From the NCBI GenBank assembly GCA_020248945.1, contig JADCGQ010000040.1:105181-169180 (forward strand): a stretch of 64,000 nt of DNA, in the 5' to 3' direction. Positions 27,460 through 35,348 of this stretch are shown here, in pieces. This DNA comes from Rubrivivax sp. (GTDB taxonomy: Bacteria; Pseudomonadota; Gammaproteobacteria; Burkholderiales; Burkholderiaceae_C). A program made the translations under genes and the position numbers. The notes below the pieces were generated by a model. The model was not told where the DNA came from, did no database searches, and saw only the letters and a list, made by a program, of their open reading frames with translations. Positions within the stretch are counted from its first letter, which is position 1, and each line of letters opens with the position of its first letter.

Positions 27460-28365
27460 ATGGTCATGACCCGGCCCCTCGCTCCCCGCCCGACACCGCG
27501 CGCAGCCGCCGGATTCGAGCGCCGCATCGACGGCTGTCGCGTCAGCCTGAAGCAGGTGCAAAGCGCGTTCGACGACCCCGGCAGCGATGCCCCCCACGTC
27601 GTGCTGGTGCATGGCATGGTCGACTCCGGCGCCACCTGGCTGCCGCTGTTGCCGCTGTTGCCGCAGTTGCACGTGTGGGTGGCCGAGATGCCGTGGTCGG
27701 GGCTGGACGGCGTGCACTGGCCCCATGTGATGCCGGCCACCGAGTGGTGGCGCACGGCGCTGGCGCTGTGCCCCGTGCGGCCGGCACTCTGCGTCGGCCA
27801 CTCGTTCGGCGCGCTCGTGCTGTTGGACTGGGCGCTGACGACGCCGCAGCCCCAGATCGATGCCCTTTCCCTGCTGGCGCCCTTCTTCTGCGGCCGCCAT
27901 CGAGCCATCGAGTGGGACGAGCTCAATCGTTTTGCCCACAACGTGCCGCAGCGCCTGTCCGAGGGCCTGAGGGCGCGGCTCGGGCCGGCGCTGCCGTCTC
28001 CCACCCTGGTGGACGGCCTGGCGCGGCGGCTGAGCGCGCGCTGCATGCCTGACGCCGTGATCGAACTGATGCGCCTGTTCCTGAAGACCCGTCACGCCGA
28101 CCCGACGCGCCTGAGGCTGCCGCTGCAGGTGCTGGTGGGTGCGCAAGACGGCGACCTGGTGCGGCAGAGCTGTTCCGATCTGCGCCTGGCGGCCGCCGGG
28201 CTGCCGTCGGCCACCTTTCACGAGTGGGCGGGTTGCGGCCATCACCCGATGCACGAGAGCCCGGCGCGCCTTGCGCTGCTGCTGCGCGAGCAGGCCGGTG
28301 CTGCAAGTCCGCCCTCGCGCCTGACCACCACCACCACCGAAAGCCCCGAATGTCTGCCCGCCTGA
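27460..28365 (+). CDS. Alpha/beta hydrolase (thioesterase- or acyltransferase-like)
   Basis: 301-aa alpha/beta-hydrolase. Oxyanion HGMVDSGATW is followed by nucleophile Ser115 in VGHSFGALVLLDW, acid in GAQDGDLV (Asp230 or Asp232), and His in GCGHHPMHE. No signal peptide is seen. The segment DALSLLAPFFCGRHR and the cap are unspecific. In the cluster it may release or proofread acyl chains from the ACP. A second ATG two codons downstream is an equally good start. Its 3' end overlaps the next gene by 16 bases, so the two are coupled. Confidence 0.85.
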   Translation: MVMTRPLAPRPTPRAAAGFERRIDGCRVSLKQVQSAFDDPGSDAPHVVLVHGMVDSGATWLPLLPLLPQLHVWVAEMPWSGLDGVHWPHVMPATEWWRTALALCPVRPALCVGHSFGALVLLDWALTTPQPQIDALSLLAPFFCGRHRAIEWDELNRFAHNVPQRLSEGLRARLGPALPSPTLVDGLARRLSARCMPDAVIELMRLFLKTRHADPTRLRLPLQVLVGAQDGDLVRQSCSDLRLAAAGLPSATFHEWAGCGHHPMHESPARLALLLREQAGAASPPSRLTTTTTESPECLPA

Positions 28366-29015
28366 TCTTCTACTTCGGCCTGCGCAGCCCCTATGCCTGG
28401 TTGGCCCAGCGGCTGCTCTCGCGCCACCTCGACGCAGACGCCTTGTCGCAGATCGACTGGGTCCCCTACTGGGAGCCGCGGGCCGACACGCTGAGCTCGC
28501 TGCGCTCGCGTGGCGGCGACGTCCTGTACCGCCCGATGTCGCGCGAACGGCATCTGTACATCCTGGGCGATCTCAAGCGCACCGCGTCGCGACTGGGCTG
28601 CACGCTGCGCTGGCCGGTCGACGGCCCGAATCCGCAGTGGGAAACGGCTCACCGGGCCTGCCTGGCCGCACGGCCCACGCAGGCGGCGACCTTGCGCACG
28701 GTGCTGTTCGCCGCGCGCTGGGAGCACGGCCTGGACATCACCGACCCGAGCGTCGTGAAGGGCTTGTGCCGAGGGCTCGGCCTGACGGAGGTGACCCAGA
28801 CGCTGGACAGCCCCGAGACCGACGCTGCCACCTTGGCTGCGCTGGGCCAGGCGCATCGGCACGGGGTCTTCGGCCTGCCCTTCTTCGTGCTCGGCCGCGA
28901 GCGCTGGTGGGGCGTGGACCGGCTGCCCTTTGCGCTGCGTGCCGCAGGGCTGCCGTGGCAGGCGCTGGCAGCGGACTGGGCCGGCTTGCCGCAGCACGAG
29001 GAGGTCTGCTCATGA
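28350..29015 (+). CDS. DsbA-fold protein of the 2-hydroxychromene-2-carboxylate isomerase family
   Basis: 221-aa thioredoxin/GST-kappa-like protein. The opening LIFYFGLRSPYAWLAQ has the Ser (about 13) that replaces the CxxC in HCCA isomerases, and the ending GVFGLPFFVLGRERWWGVDRL matches the family. No signal peptide is present. Characterised relatives use glutathione to isomerise an aromatic pathway intermediate; here it may isomerise a double bond or an aromatic or enone precursor. It is translationally coupled to both neighbours. A redox role is unlikely because the CxxC is absent. Confidence 0.85.
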   Translation: MSARLIFYFGLRSPYAWLAQRLLSRHLDADALSQIDWVPYWEPRADTLSSLRSRGGDVLYRPMSRERHLYILGDLKRTASRLGCTLRWPVDGPNPQWETAHRACLAARPTQAATLRTVLFAARWEHGLDITDPSVVKGLCRGLGLTEVTQTLDSPETDAATLAALGQAHRHGVFGLPFFVLGRERWWGVDRLPFALRAAGLPWQALAADWAGLPQHEEVCS

Positions 29016-29932
29016 TCGGCATCGCCGCCAGTGACTACGTGCTGGGCCGCGAGCAGCGGCCGCTGGCCGAGTGGGCCGATGAGCAGCAGCTGAGCACGAG
29101 CCGGCTCCAGGCGCTGGTCGACAACGGCGTGGCCAACCTGCACCGCGCCCGCGGCGAAACCCTGCTCGGCCTGGGCGTGGCCGCGGTGCAGCGACTGCTC
29201 GATCGCGAAGACGTCGACCCGGCGTCGATCGATGCCCTCGTGGTCTGCCAGACCTCGCCCTGCAACACGCTGCCCATGCCCTTCACCCTGGCCGGCAGCC
29301 TGCGCAGCGCGCTGAGGCTGCAACGGGCCTGGACCTTTTCGGTGGCGCAGCAGCAGTGCGTGTCGGAGCTGCACGCGCTGCGGGTCCTGCAGGCCCTGTT
29401 TGCGCGGCGCACGCGCTGGCAGCGGGCGCTGGTGGTCGGTGTCGACACCATCCTGCGCGAGGACCTGCGCGCCATCGGCGACGCCGGAGTGCACAGTGAC
29501 GGCGCCTCGGCCCTGCTGGTCACGCGCGATGCGCCGTGCCGGCTGCTCGCGGTCGAGACCTACAACGACGCCCGCTCGGTCGAGGGCATCCGTGCCGACG
29601 GCAGCTACGAAGCCAACGACAACTACCTGTGGTCGCTGGTCTCGGTGGTGAGGCGCCTGGCCAGAAGCGCGCGGGTGCAGCCGTTGGAGTTCCAGCAGGT
29701 GCTGCCGCACAACGTGAACCTGCCGTCCTGGCTGCAGGCCATGGACACGCTGCGCATTCCGCGTGAGCGGCTGTTCACGCGCAACTTCGCCCGCATCGGC
29801 CATGTCTTCGGCTCCGACGCGGCCATCAACCTGGCCGATTCGGGTGCGCTGGTCCGGCGTGGTCCGCAGCTGGTCTTCGCCAGCGGCATCGGTGGCGCCT
29901 TTGGCGCACTGGCCCTGGCTTTGCAGGAGTGA
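29012..29932 (+). CDS. KAS III-fold beta-ketoacyl synthase (a), catalytic Cys present
   Basis: 306-aa FabH-fold protein. Cys116 is in FSVAQQQCVSEL, and His233 in VLPHNVNLPSW corresponds to the catalytic His of FabH. Where FabH has the Asn of GNTSAAS, this protein reads IGHVFGSDAA (His264). Such altered triads occur in KAS III relatives that act as acyltransferases or initiate with unusual substrates. It overlaps the upstream stop by ATGA. It is one of four KAS III-fold genes in this cluster and is best seen as a starter-unit condensing enzyme or acyl-transfer enzyme. Confidence 0.85.
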   Translation: MIGIAASDYVLGREQRPLAEWADEQQLSTSRLQALVDNGVANLHRARGETLLGLGVAAVQRLLDREDVDPASIDALVVCQTSPCNTLPMPFTLAGSLRSALRLQRAWTFSVAQQQCVSELHALRVLQALFARRTRWQRALVVGVDTILREDLRAIGDAGVHSDGASALLVTRDAPCRLLAVETYNDARSVEGIRADGSYEANDNYLWSLVSVVRRLARSARVQPLEFQQVLPHNVNLPSWLQAMDTLRIPRERLFTRNFARIGHVFGSDAAINLADSGALVRRGPQLVFASGIGGAFGALALALQE

Positions 29933-29936
29933 CTCC

Positions 29937-30584
29937 ATGAACTTCAACGACATTGCGCGCATCCCCGGCACGACCTTGCCGTGGATCGAGCTGGTTCCCC
30001 TTCAGGCCGATCAGGCGGCCACCGTCCACCGCTGGTTCGACGATGAGAAGGTGCGGCCCTGGCTGGACCTCGGCGGCGGCCGGCAGCAGCTGCAGGTGCG
30101 CGAGCTGTACCTGCTGCTCACCGGCTCGCGCAGCTTCACGCGGCTGCTGCGACTGCCCGGCAGCACCGAGCCGCTGGGCCTGGTCTGCCTGGGCGACGTC
30201 AGCAACCAGATGGGCTCGGCCGACATCTGGGGCGTGCGCGGCTGCTTTGCGCAGAGCCCGGGCAACGTCTCGGTGGCGTCATTCCTGCTGATGCTGGCCA
30301 ACGGCTTCGTCGACCTCGGGCGCGAGGTCATCGGCTCCTGGGTCGTGGAGGGCAACCAGTTCTCCATCGCCATGCACCAGCGGCTGGGCATGCGGGAGAC
30401 AGGGCGCCAGCGCGCCCGCCATCTCAGCGGCGGCCAGCGCCGCGACCGGCTGCTGTTCGACATCACGCGTGCCGAGTTCGCCGAACGCTTCGGCGCGGTG
30501 CGCGCGGAGTCCGGGCGCTGTCTGGACGACCTGCGATCGGAGGCCGCCGCCACGCCCTCACAAGAGGAGCCTTGCCATGTCTGA
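29937..30584 (+). CDS. GNAT-family N-acyltransferase
   Basis: 215-aa protein with the GNAT pattern: an N-terminal VPLQADQAATVHRWFDDEKV, a central beta-bulge segment, and the acceptor-side end GSWVVEGNQFSIAMHQRLGMRETGR, close to the usual N-x-x-S-x-x-x-x-x-x-G-F ending. It could N-acylate an amine made in the pathway, for instance the product of the PLP decarboxylase. It starts four bases after the preceding stop and overlaps the next start by eight bases. The identification is by pattern only. Confidence 0.72.
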   Translation: MNFNDIARIPGTTLPWIELVPLQADQAATVHRWFDDEKVRPWLDLGGGRQQLQVRELYLLLTGSRSFTRLLRLPGSTEPLGLVCLGDVSNQMGSADIWGVRGCFAQSPGNVSVASFLLMLANGFVDLGREVIGSWVVEGNQFSIAMHQRLGMRETGRQRARHLSGGQRRDRLLFDITRAEFAERFGAVRAESGRCLDDLRSEAAATPSQEEPCHV

Positions 30585-31608
30585 ACATGCCGTCGGCGTC
30601 GCCGAGGTGGCTTACCAGCTGCCCGGTCCGGCCCAGAACCTGGTGGCCTGGGCGGCAGAGCAGCAGGTGGCACCGAGCCGTGTGCAAGCGCTGCTTGCGA
30701 ATGGCTGCCTCTGGTTCCACGAAGGGCCGGAGAACTCCGACGCCGAACTCATCGCCGCGGCCATCGACCGCTTCGAGCTGCCGGCGGCGCAGTGGCAGCC
30801 GCGGGTGCGCTACCTCGTGCACGCGCACACCGAGACCTTCAGCATGCCGGCACCGCCAAGCTCGATCCTGGCCGAGCTCGTGGGTCGCTACGGCCTGCGG
30901 CCTGCGCTGGCCTTCGGCATCTGCCAGGTCGCCTGCGCGTCGGTGATCCAGGCCGTGGCTCGAGCCGTCGAGCTGCTGCAGGCCGACGACAGCCCGGCCT
31001 GTGCGCTGGTGGTCACCGCCGATCGCGTGTTCGGCAACGCCAAGCACCGGTTGCGCCAAAACGGGGGTGTGCAGAGCGATGGAGGCTCGGCCATCCTGCT
31101 GGCGCGCGCCGACACCGGGTTGCCGCTGAAAGCCCTGGTGGGTGCCGCGAGTCTGCGCAACTTCGCGCGCCTTCACGACGGCCCGACGACGCCGGCCAAC
31201 GTCGCCGCCATCGGCCGCTACACCTGGCTGCACACCAAGCAGCTGTTCCAGCAGCACAGCCAAGCCTCGGGGCTGGCGCTGCAGGACGTGGCCTGCTTCC
31301 TGCCGATCAACGCCGACCGTGAGTACTGGAGCCGCATCGCGCAGGCGCTGCAGCTGCCCGAAAGCCGCTTCTTCGTCGACAACGTGGGCGCCCGCGGCCA
31401 TGCCTGCTGCGCCGACCTGGCCGTCAACCTGGTCGACGCCGGCCTGGCGCACCTGGCGCGGGGCGGGGCCGTGGTGGCCTGCGGTCAGTCCAACGTCGGC
31501 GCGTACGCGGCGCTGACCTTGCTGCCACCGCCGGCGCTGCTGGCGCCGCCGCTGCCTGCCGTGGCCGAGGTCCTGGCGCCGCTCTTGGCGGTCGAGGAGT
31601 TCGCATGA
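30577..31608 (+). CDS. KAS III-fold beta-ketoacyl synthase (b), catalytic Cys present
   Basis: 343-aa FabH-fold protein. The probable nucleophile Cys120 is in FGICQVACASVIQA. The FabH His is replaced: FLPINAD has Ile244-Asn245 where VLPHNVN is found in protein (a). The Asn of GNTSAAS is again shifted to His (GARGHACCAD, His275). A Cys without its usual His suggests acyl transfer rather than decarboxylating condensation. The stop overlaps the start of (c) by four bases, so (b) and (c) may form a heterodimer. Confidence 0.82.
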   Translation: MSEHAVGVAEVAYQLPGPAQNLVAWAAEQQVAPSRVQALLANGCLWFHEGPENSDAELIAAAIDRFELPAAQWQPRVRYLVHAHTETFSMPAPPSSILAELVGRYGLRPALAFGICQVACASVIQAVARAVELLQADDSPACALVVTADRVFGNAKHRLRQNGGVQSDGGSAILLARADTGLPLKALVGAASLRNFARLHDGPTTPANVAAIGRYTWLHTKQLFQQHSQASGLALQDVACFLPINADREYWSRIAQALQLPESRFFVDNVGARGHACCADLAVNLVDAGLAHLARGGAVVACGQSNVGAYAALTLLPPPALLAPPLPAVAEVLAPLLAVEEFA

Positions 31609-32717
31609 TGCTCGGCTTGCGTGCCCTGGCCACCTGCCTGCCAGAGATCGCCGACCAGCACAGCCTGCTTGGGCCGCAGGTCAACGGTGCCTACCGCCAC
31701 CTGTACGACCCCGCCGGCAAGCGCTCGCGCCCGCCCACCGTGCCCCGTGGTGTGTTCCTGATGCCCTGCCCAGCGTACGCCACGCCCACCGCCGCGGCCG
31801 AGGAGCGCGTCGCCGATCTCGCCGCCGAGGCCGTGCGCCGGGTCTTGCTCGACAGCGGCGGCGCGGCCGACCGCGTGCGCTCGATCCTGCACACGCAGTG
31901 CACGCTCGACCAGCAGATCCTCGGCTCGACCTGCCTGCGCATTGAGCACGAGCACTTCCGCCACGCCACGCGCACGGCCACCATCGGCCAGCTCGGCACG
32001 GCCGGCCTGCCCACGGTGTTGCGCCTGGCTGCCATGGACCTCGCGCAGGCCGGTCCGCAGGCCCTGGTGTGCGTGAGCGCTGCCGACAAGTGGGTGGCGC
32101 CCTTTGTGCGGCATGTGCCGGGCTTCGTGACCTACGGCGATGCCGCAGCGGCGCTGCTGGTGGGCCCGGCTCAGGGCGCCGGCGCCGATGTTGCGACGCT
32201 GCAGGCGCTGCGTGTCGACACCCAGGCCCCGGCGCTGGATCCCTGGACGGCCGCCGCACCCAGGCTCAACGAGGCGCTGTTGCAACATGCCGAAGCCGTG
32301 CTGCGGCCCTTGCTCGGCGCCGACGAGGCTGACCATGTCGACGGGCCCTGGCTCTTCGGCGACGGCTACAGCGCCAGGCTCACGGAGCAGCTGGCGCTGC
32401 GCCTGGGCCTGCCGCGCGAACGCGCGCCGGTGGCGCAGACGCCGGGCCACCTGTCGTCGGCGTCCCCCGTCTTTGCGCTGGCCCAAGCCGTCGAAGCCGC
32501 CGTGGCCCTGGGCCGCGACATCGACGTCTTGGTCTGGACGGCGTCGTCGGCCGGCCACGCCGGTGCGATGCGCCTGAGATGCCATGCCAGCGCACGCCAG
32601 CACGCCACCGGCTGGCTGGGCGTTCAAGCAGTCCCGCAGTCGCGCCGCCCGTCCGCGGCTTCCCACCCACGCAGTTCCGCCGCGCCTTCGTGCCGGCCCT
32701 TGGAGACCACACCATGA
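31605..32717 (+). CDS. KAS III-fold protein (c), catalytic Cys replaced
   Basis: 370-aa FabH-fold protein aligned to its neighbour by the shared Q-x-x-C region. Here the segment is IGQLGTAGLPTV, with Thr132 at the Cys position. A late PGHLSSASPVFALAQ matches the GNTSAAS region. The last 45 residues are Arg/Ser/Pro-rich and look disordered. Without a nucleophile it should be a structural or specificity partner, most simply of (b), which overlaps it by ATGA. The next gene, an ATP-grasp ligase, overlaps its stop in the same way. Confidence 0.78.
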   Translation: MMLGLRALATCLPEIADQHSLLGPQVNGAYRHLYDPAGKRSRPPTVPRGVFLMPCPAYATPTAAAEERVADLAAEAVRRVLLDSGGAADRVRSILHTQCTLDQQILGSTCLRIEHEHFRHATRTATIGQLGTAGLPTVLRLAAMDLAQAGPQALVCVSAADKWVAPFVRHVPGFVTYGDAAAALLVGPAQGAGADVATLQALRVDTQAPALDPWTAAAPRLNEALLQHAEAVLRPLLGADEADHVDGPWLFGDGYSARLTEQLALRLGLPRERAPVAQTPGHLSSASPVFALAQAVEAAVALGRDIDVLVWTASSAGHAGAMRLRCHASARQHATGWLGVQAVPQSRRPSAASHPRSSAAPSCRPLETTP

Positions 32718-33943
32718 AGCACATGCTCGTCCTCGCCCGCGGCAACGCCCACGGGTTCTTCGACCTGGCCGGCCGCTCGGTGCTTGGCGACATCCCTTGC
32801 CGCCTCACCGTGTACACCAACGACATCAACGCCCCGGCGTTTGCCCAATCGGGCGAGCACGTCCGCGTCGAGCGCGTGCGCTGGAGCGACACGGCTCAGA
32901 TCGAGCAGCGCGTCGCCGCGCTGCACGCCGCCGATCCCCTGCACGCCATCGGCGTGCTCGACGAGAAGGTCATGGACCTGGCCGCGGCGCTGCGCCAGCG
33001 GCTGGGCATCAACGGCCTGCACACGCAAGAGGCGGCGCGCTTCCGTGACAAGCCGACGATGAAGCGCCTGCTCGGCGTGGCCGGTGTGCGGGTGCCCGAG
33101 TTCGTGGACGCCGGCGACCGCCCGGCGGTGTTGCGGCTGCTGCACCGGCACGGCCGCATCGTCGTCAAGCCCAACGACGGGCTGGGCTCGCGCGAGGTCA
33201 GCTTCATCGACGGGCCGGTCGAGCTGCAGGACTGGTACGCCGCGCATGCCGACGCGCAGGGCTTCGAAGCCGAGGAGTTCGTCGACGGCGTGCTCTACCA
33301 CGTCAACGCCGTCGTCCACCGCGGGGTGCCGCTGCTGACCGCGGCCGCGCCCTACCTGCCCGGCATGGCCAACATCGACTTCGCCAGCGGCTCGCCCTTC
33401 GTCAGCGTGATGCTTGACGAAGACGATCTCAAGCGGCGGCTGCAGGCCATGTCGGACCGCGTCATCGAGGTGCTGGGCCTGGTCGATGGCGTCACCCACA
33501 TGGAGTGCTTCGTCACCGCCGAGGGCGAGATCGTGTTCTGCGAGATCGCGGCCCGTCCGGGCGGTGGCGGCATCGTCGGCATGATCGAGGCGCAGTACGG
33601 CGTGAACTTCGCGCGGGCCGCGCTGCTGCTCGAAGCCGGCTTTGGCGAGCGCGTCATGCCGCCAAGCCAGCCGGCGCCGGACACGCTGGCCGGGCTAATC
33701 GGCTTTCGGCTGCCGCGCTCCGGCTTCCTTCGCCGCGTGCCCGCCGCCATTGACTTCGGTGACGACTGGATCCGCGCCGTGACCATCGATCACGAGCCGG
33801 GGGGCTTCATCGCCGCGGCTGCGCACTGCACCGACTTCGTCGGCAGCTTCGTCTTCGTGGCCCGCGACCGCGGGCACTTCGACGAGCGTCGTGTCGAGCT
33901 GACGCAGCGCTTCAACAAGGCCCTCGAGGTCGAACCGGTCTGA
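32714..33943 (+). CDS. ATP-grasp domain carboxylate-amine ligase
   Basis: 409-aa ATP-grasp enzyme. The N-terminal domain begins MKHMLVLARGNAHGFFD. The ATP site is visible in RFRDKPTMKRLL, RIVVKPNDGLGSREVSFI, and EAEEFVDGVLYHVNAVV, and the Mg site in EIVFCEIAARPGGGGI. The family joins a carboxylate (often an amino acid) to an amine through an acyl phosphate, as in BacD-type ligases. It could couple an amino acid to the acyl product or make a dipeptide-like head group. It is coupled to KAS III (c) by ATGA, and ACP2 follows 42 bases later. Confidence 0.88.
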   Translation: MKHMLVLARGNAHGFFDLAGRSVLGDIPCRLTVYTNDINAPAFAQSGEHVRVERVRWSDTAQIEQRVAALHAADPLHAIGVLDEKVMDLAAALRQRLGINGLHTQEAARFRDKPTMKRLLGVAGVRVPEFVDAGDRPAVLRLLHRHGRIVVKPNDGLGSREVSFIDGPVELQDWYAAHADAQGFEAEEFVDGVLYHVNAVVHRGVPLLTAAAPYLPGMANIDFASGSPFVSVMLDEDDLKRRLQAMSDRVIEVLGLVDGVTHMECFVTAEGEIVFCEIAARPGGGGIVGMIEAQYGVNFARAALLLEAGFGERVMPPSQPAPDTLAGLIGFRLPRSGFLRRVPAAIDFGDDWIRAVTIDHEPGGFIAAAAHCTDFVGSFVFVARDRGHFDERRVELTQRFNKALEVEPV

Positions 33944-33985
33944 CCCCCACCACCCGCCCTTTCAACCCCTTCCAGGAGAGACCAC

Positions 33986-34273
33986 GTGCAAGACCTCATC
34001 AATCGCGAGACCCCCACCACGATCGAGCTGGCCGACACGTTGCGCCGCATCGTCATCGACGTGCTCAAGCTCGACCCGACCGCCACCGTGATCAACGACG
34101 AGACCAACCTCTATGAACTGGGTCTGGAGTCGCTCAATGTCGTCGAGCTGCTGACGCAGCTGGAGATGACCTTCGACATCACGATCGACGTCGACGATTT
34201 GTCGGCCGAGCTCTTTGGCCGCTTCGGCACGCTGGTGGAGTTCTCGCAGCGCAAGCTCAGCGGGGCGGACTGA
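33986..34273 (+). CDS. Acyl carrier protein 2
   Basis: 95-aa carrier protein with the phosphopantetheine Ser49 in YELGLESLNVVELL. It starts with GTG after CCAGGAGAG. It differs strongly from ACP1, so it probably serves a second branch, for example the ligase-loaded amino acid or starter unit. The start of the next gene follows directly (TGAGATG), so ACP2 and the Cys-less KAS III-fold protein (d) are cotranslated. Confidence 0.92.
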   Translation: MQDLINRETPTTIELADTLRRIVIDVLKLDPTATVINDETNLYELGLESLNVVELLTQLEMTFDITIDVDDLSAELFGRFGTLVEFSQRKLSGAD

Positions 34274-34274
34274 G

Positions 34275-35348
34275 ATGAACAGTCCCCTGCCCGCCGCGCC
34301 AGCGCCGCTGACGCTGGTGCACTCGGCCAGCGCGCAGCCCGTGGCTCACACCGCGCTGGGCCGCTGGCGCGAACGCGCGCTCGCGGTTTGGTCGGGCAGT
34401 GCCACGCCGCGTGAGCAGCAGCAGCGCGGCCTGGCCGAAATCATGTTCGGCGAGGTGGCCTGCCACCCGCATGCGGTTTGCGAAGCCACGCCTGCGGCGT
34501 TGGCTGCCGTCAGGTTCAGCGATGCCGGGGCCGCAAGCCAGGGCGAGCTGGCCGAGGCCGCGCTGCGCGAGCTGCTGGCAGGCCTGGACGCGCCGACGCT
34601 GAGGCGCTGCAAGCTGGCCTTGTACGGCACGGCGTCGGTGGATGACCACTTCTTTCGCTCGACCTTGTCCGGCCTGGCAGCCTCACATGGCTTCTCCGCC
34701 GTGCCGCACTTTGGCCTGGCGCAGTTGCAAGGGGCCACCCTGGCGGCGGCGGCCGAAGTCGCGGAGGCGATGCTGACGGCCGACGGCGAGGCCGCCTTGC
34801 TGCTGGCCGCCGATGCCTGGCCCTTGCCGCTGCCGCGGCACTGGGACACGCTGGCGCCCCTGGGCGACGGCGCCACCGCCCTGTGGCTGGTGCGCACCGA
34901 GCAGCCTGGGTTGCAGTTCGTCGGTGCGCGGCAGTCCAGCTTCGACCCGTTTGTGCGCGAGCGCGAGGGTGTGGCCGCGCCGCTCGTGGACCAGGAGGCG
35001 CTGTTTGAAGCCGCCAGCGCGACGCTGGCGGTTGGCTTGAGCGAACTCGGCGTCGAAGCCGCAGACCTGGGCGTCTGGCTGGAATCGGGCCTCGCACCGG
35101 TGCGCGAGCGCGGCATCGACGCCCGGCTTCGCGAGCGATTGGGAGCCCTCGGAGCCGAGTCGCTGGCGCCGGCGCCGGACGAGGGCTACCTCTGCGCCGC
35201 TGCGGCCCCCGCGCTTCTGGGGCAGGCGCTCGCACGCAGTCGCGCTGGCGCCTGGCTGCACGGCACGCTGGTGCTGTGCTGGGGCGCCTCACTGGGCGGA
35301 GGCGTTGGCATGTCCTTGTGGCGCGTGTGTGCGCCGGTGGAGAACTGA
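34275..35348 (+). CDS. KAS III-fold protein (d), degenerate
   Basis: 357-aa protein recognisable as thiolase-fold from the pattern FGLAQLQGATLAAAAEVAEAML followed by EAALLLAADAW. Aligned on the shared F-G-x-x-Q, the Cys position is Gly153. The C-terminal part (CAAAAPALLGQALARS, then a GASLGGGVGMSLWR end) keeps the fold's closing strands, but no catalytic His or Asn can be found. It is probably a non-catalytic partner of ACP2 or of another KAS III protein. It abuts the flippase gene with no gap. Confidence 0.62.
   Translation: MNSPLPAAPAPLTLVHSASAQPVAHTALGRWRERALAVWSGSATPREQQQRGLAEIMFGEVACHPHAVCEATPAALAAVRFSDAGAASQGELAEAALRELLAGLDAPTLRRCKLALYGTASVDDHFFRSTLSGLAASHGFSAVPHFGLAQLQGATLAAAAEVAEAMLTADGEAALLLAADAWPLPLPRHWDTLAPLGDGATALWLVRTEQPGLQFVGARQSSFDPFVREREGVAAPLVDQEALFEAASATLAVGLSELGVEAADLGVWLESGLAPVRERGIDARLRERLGALGAESLAPAPDEGYLCAAAAPALLGQALARSRAGAWLHGTLVLCWGASLGGGVGMSLWRVCAPVEN

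Noticed and set aside
25962..28046. 694-aa minus-strand frame opposite the ketosynthase genes
   Set aside because: It mirrors coding sequence of two ketosynthase-family genes and a hydrolase and shows no domain.
31605..32717. KAS III (c) as a normal FabH
   Set aside because: The active Cys is absent in alignment with its neighbours, so an initiating synthase role is not supported.
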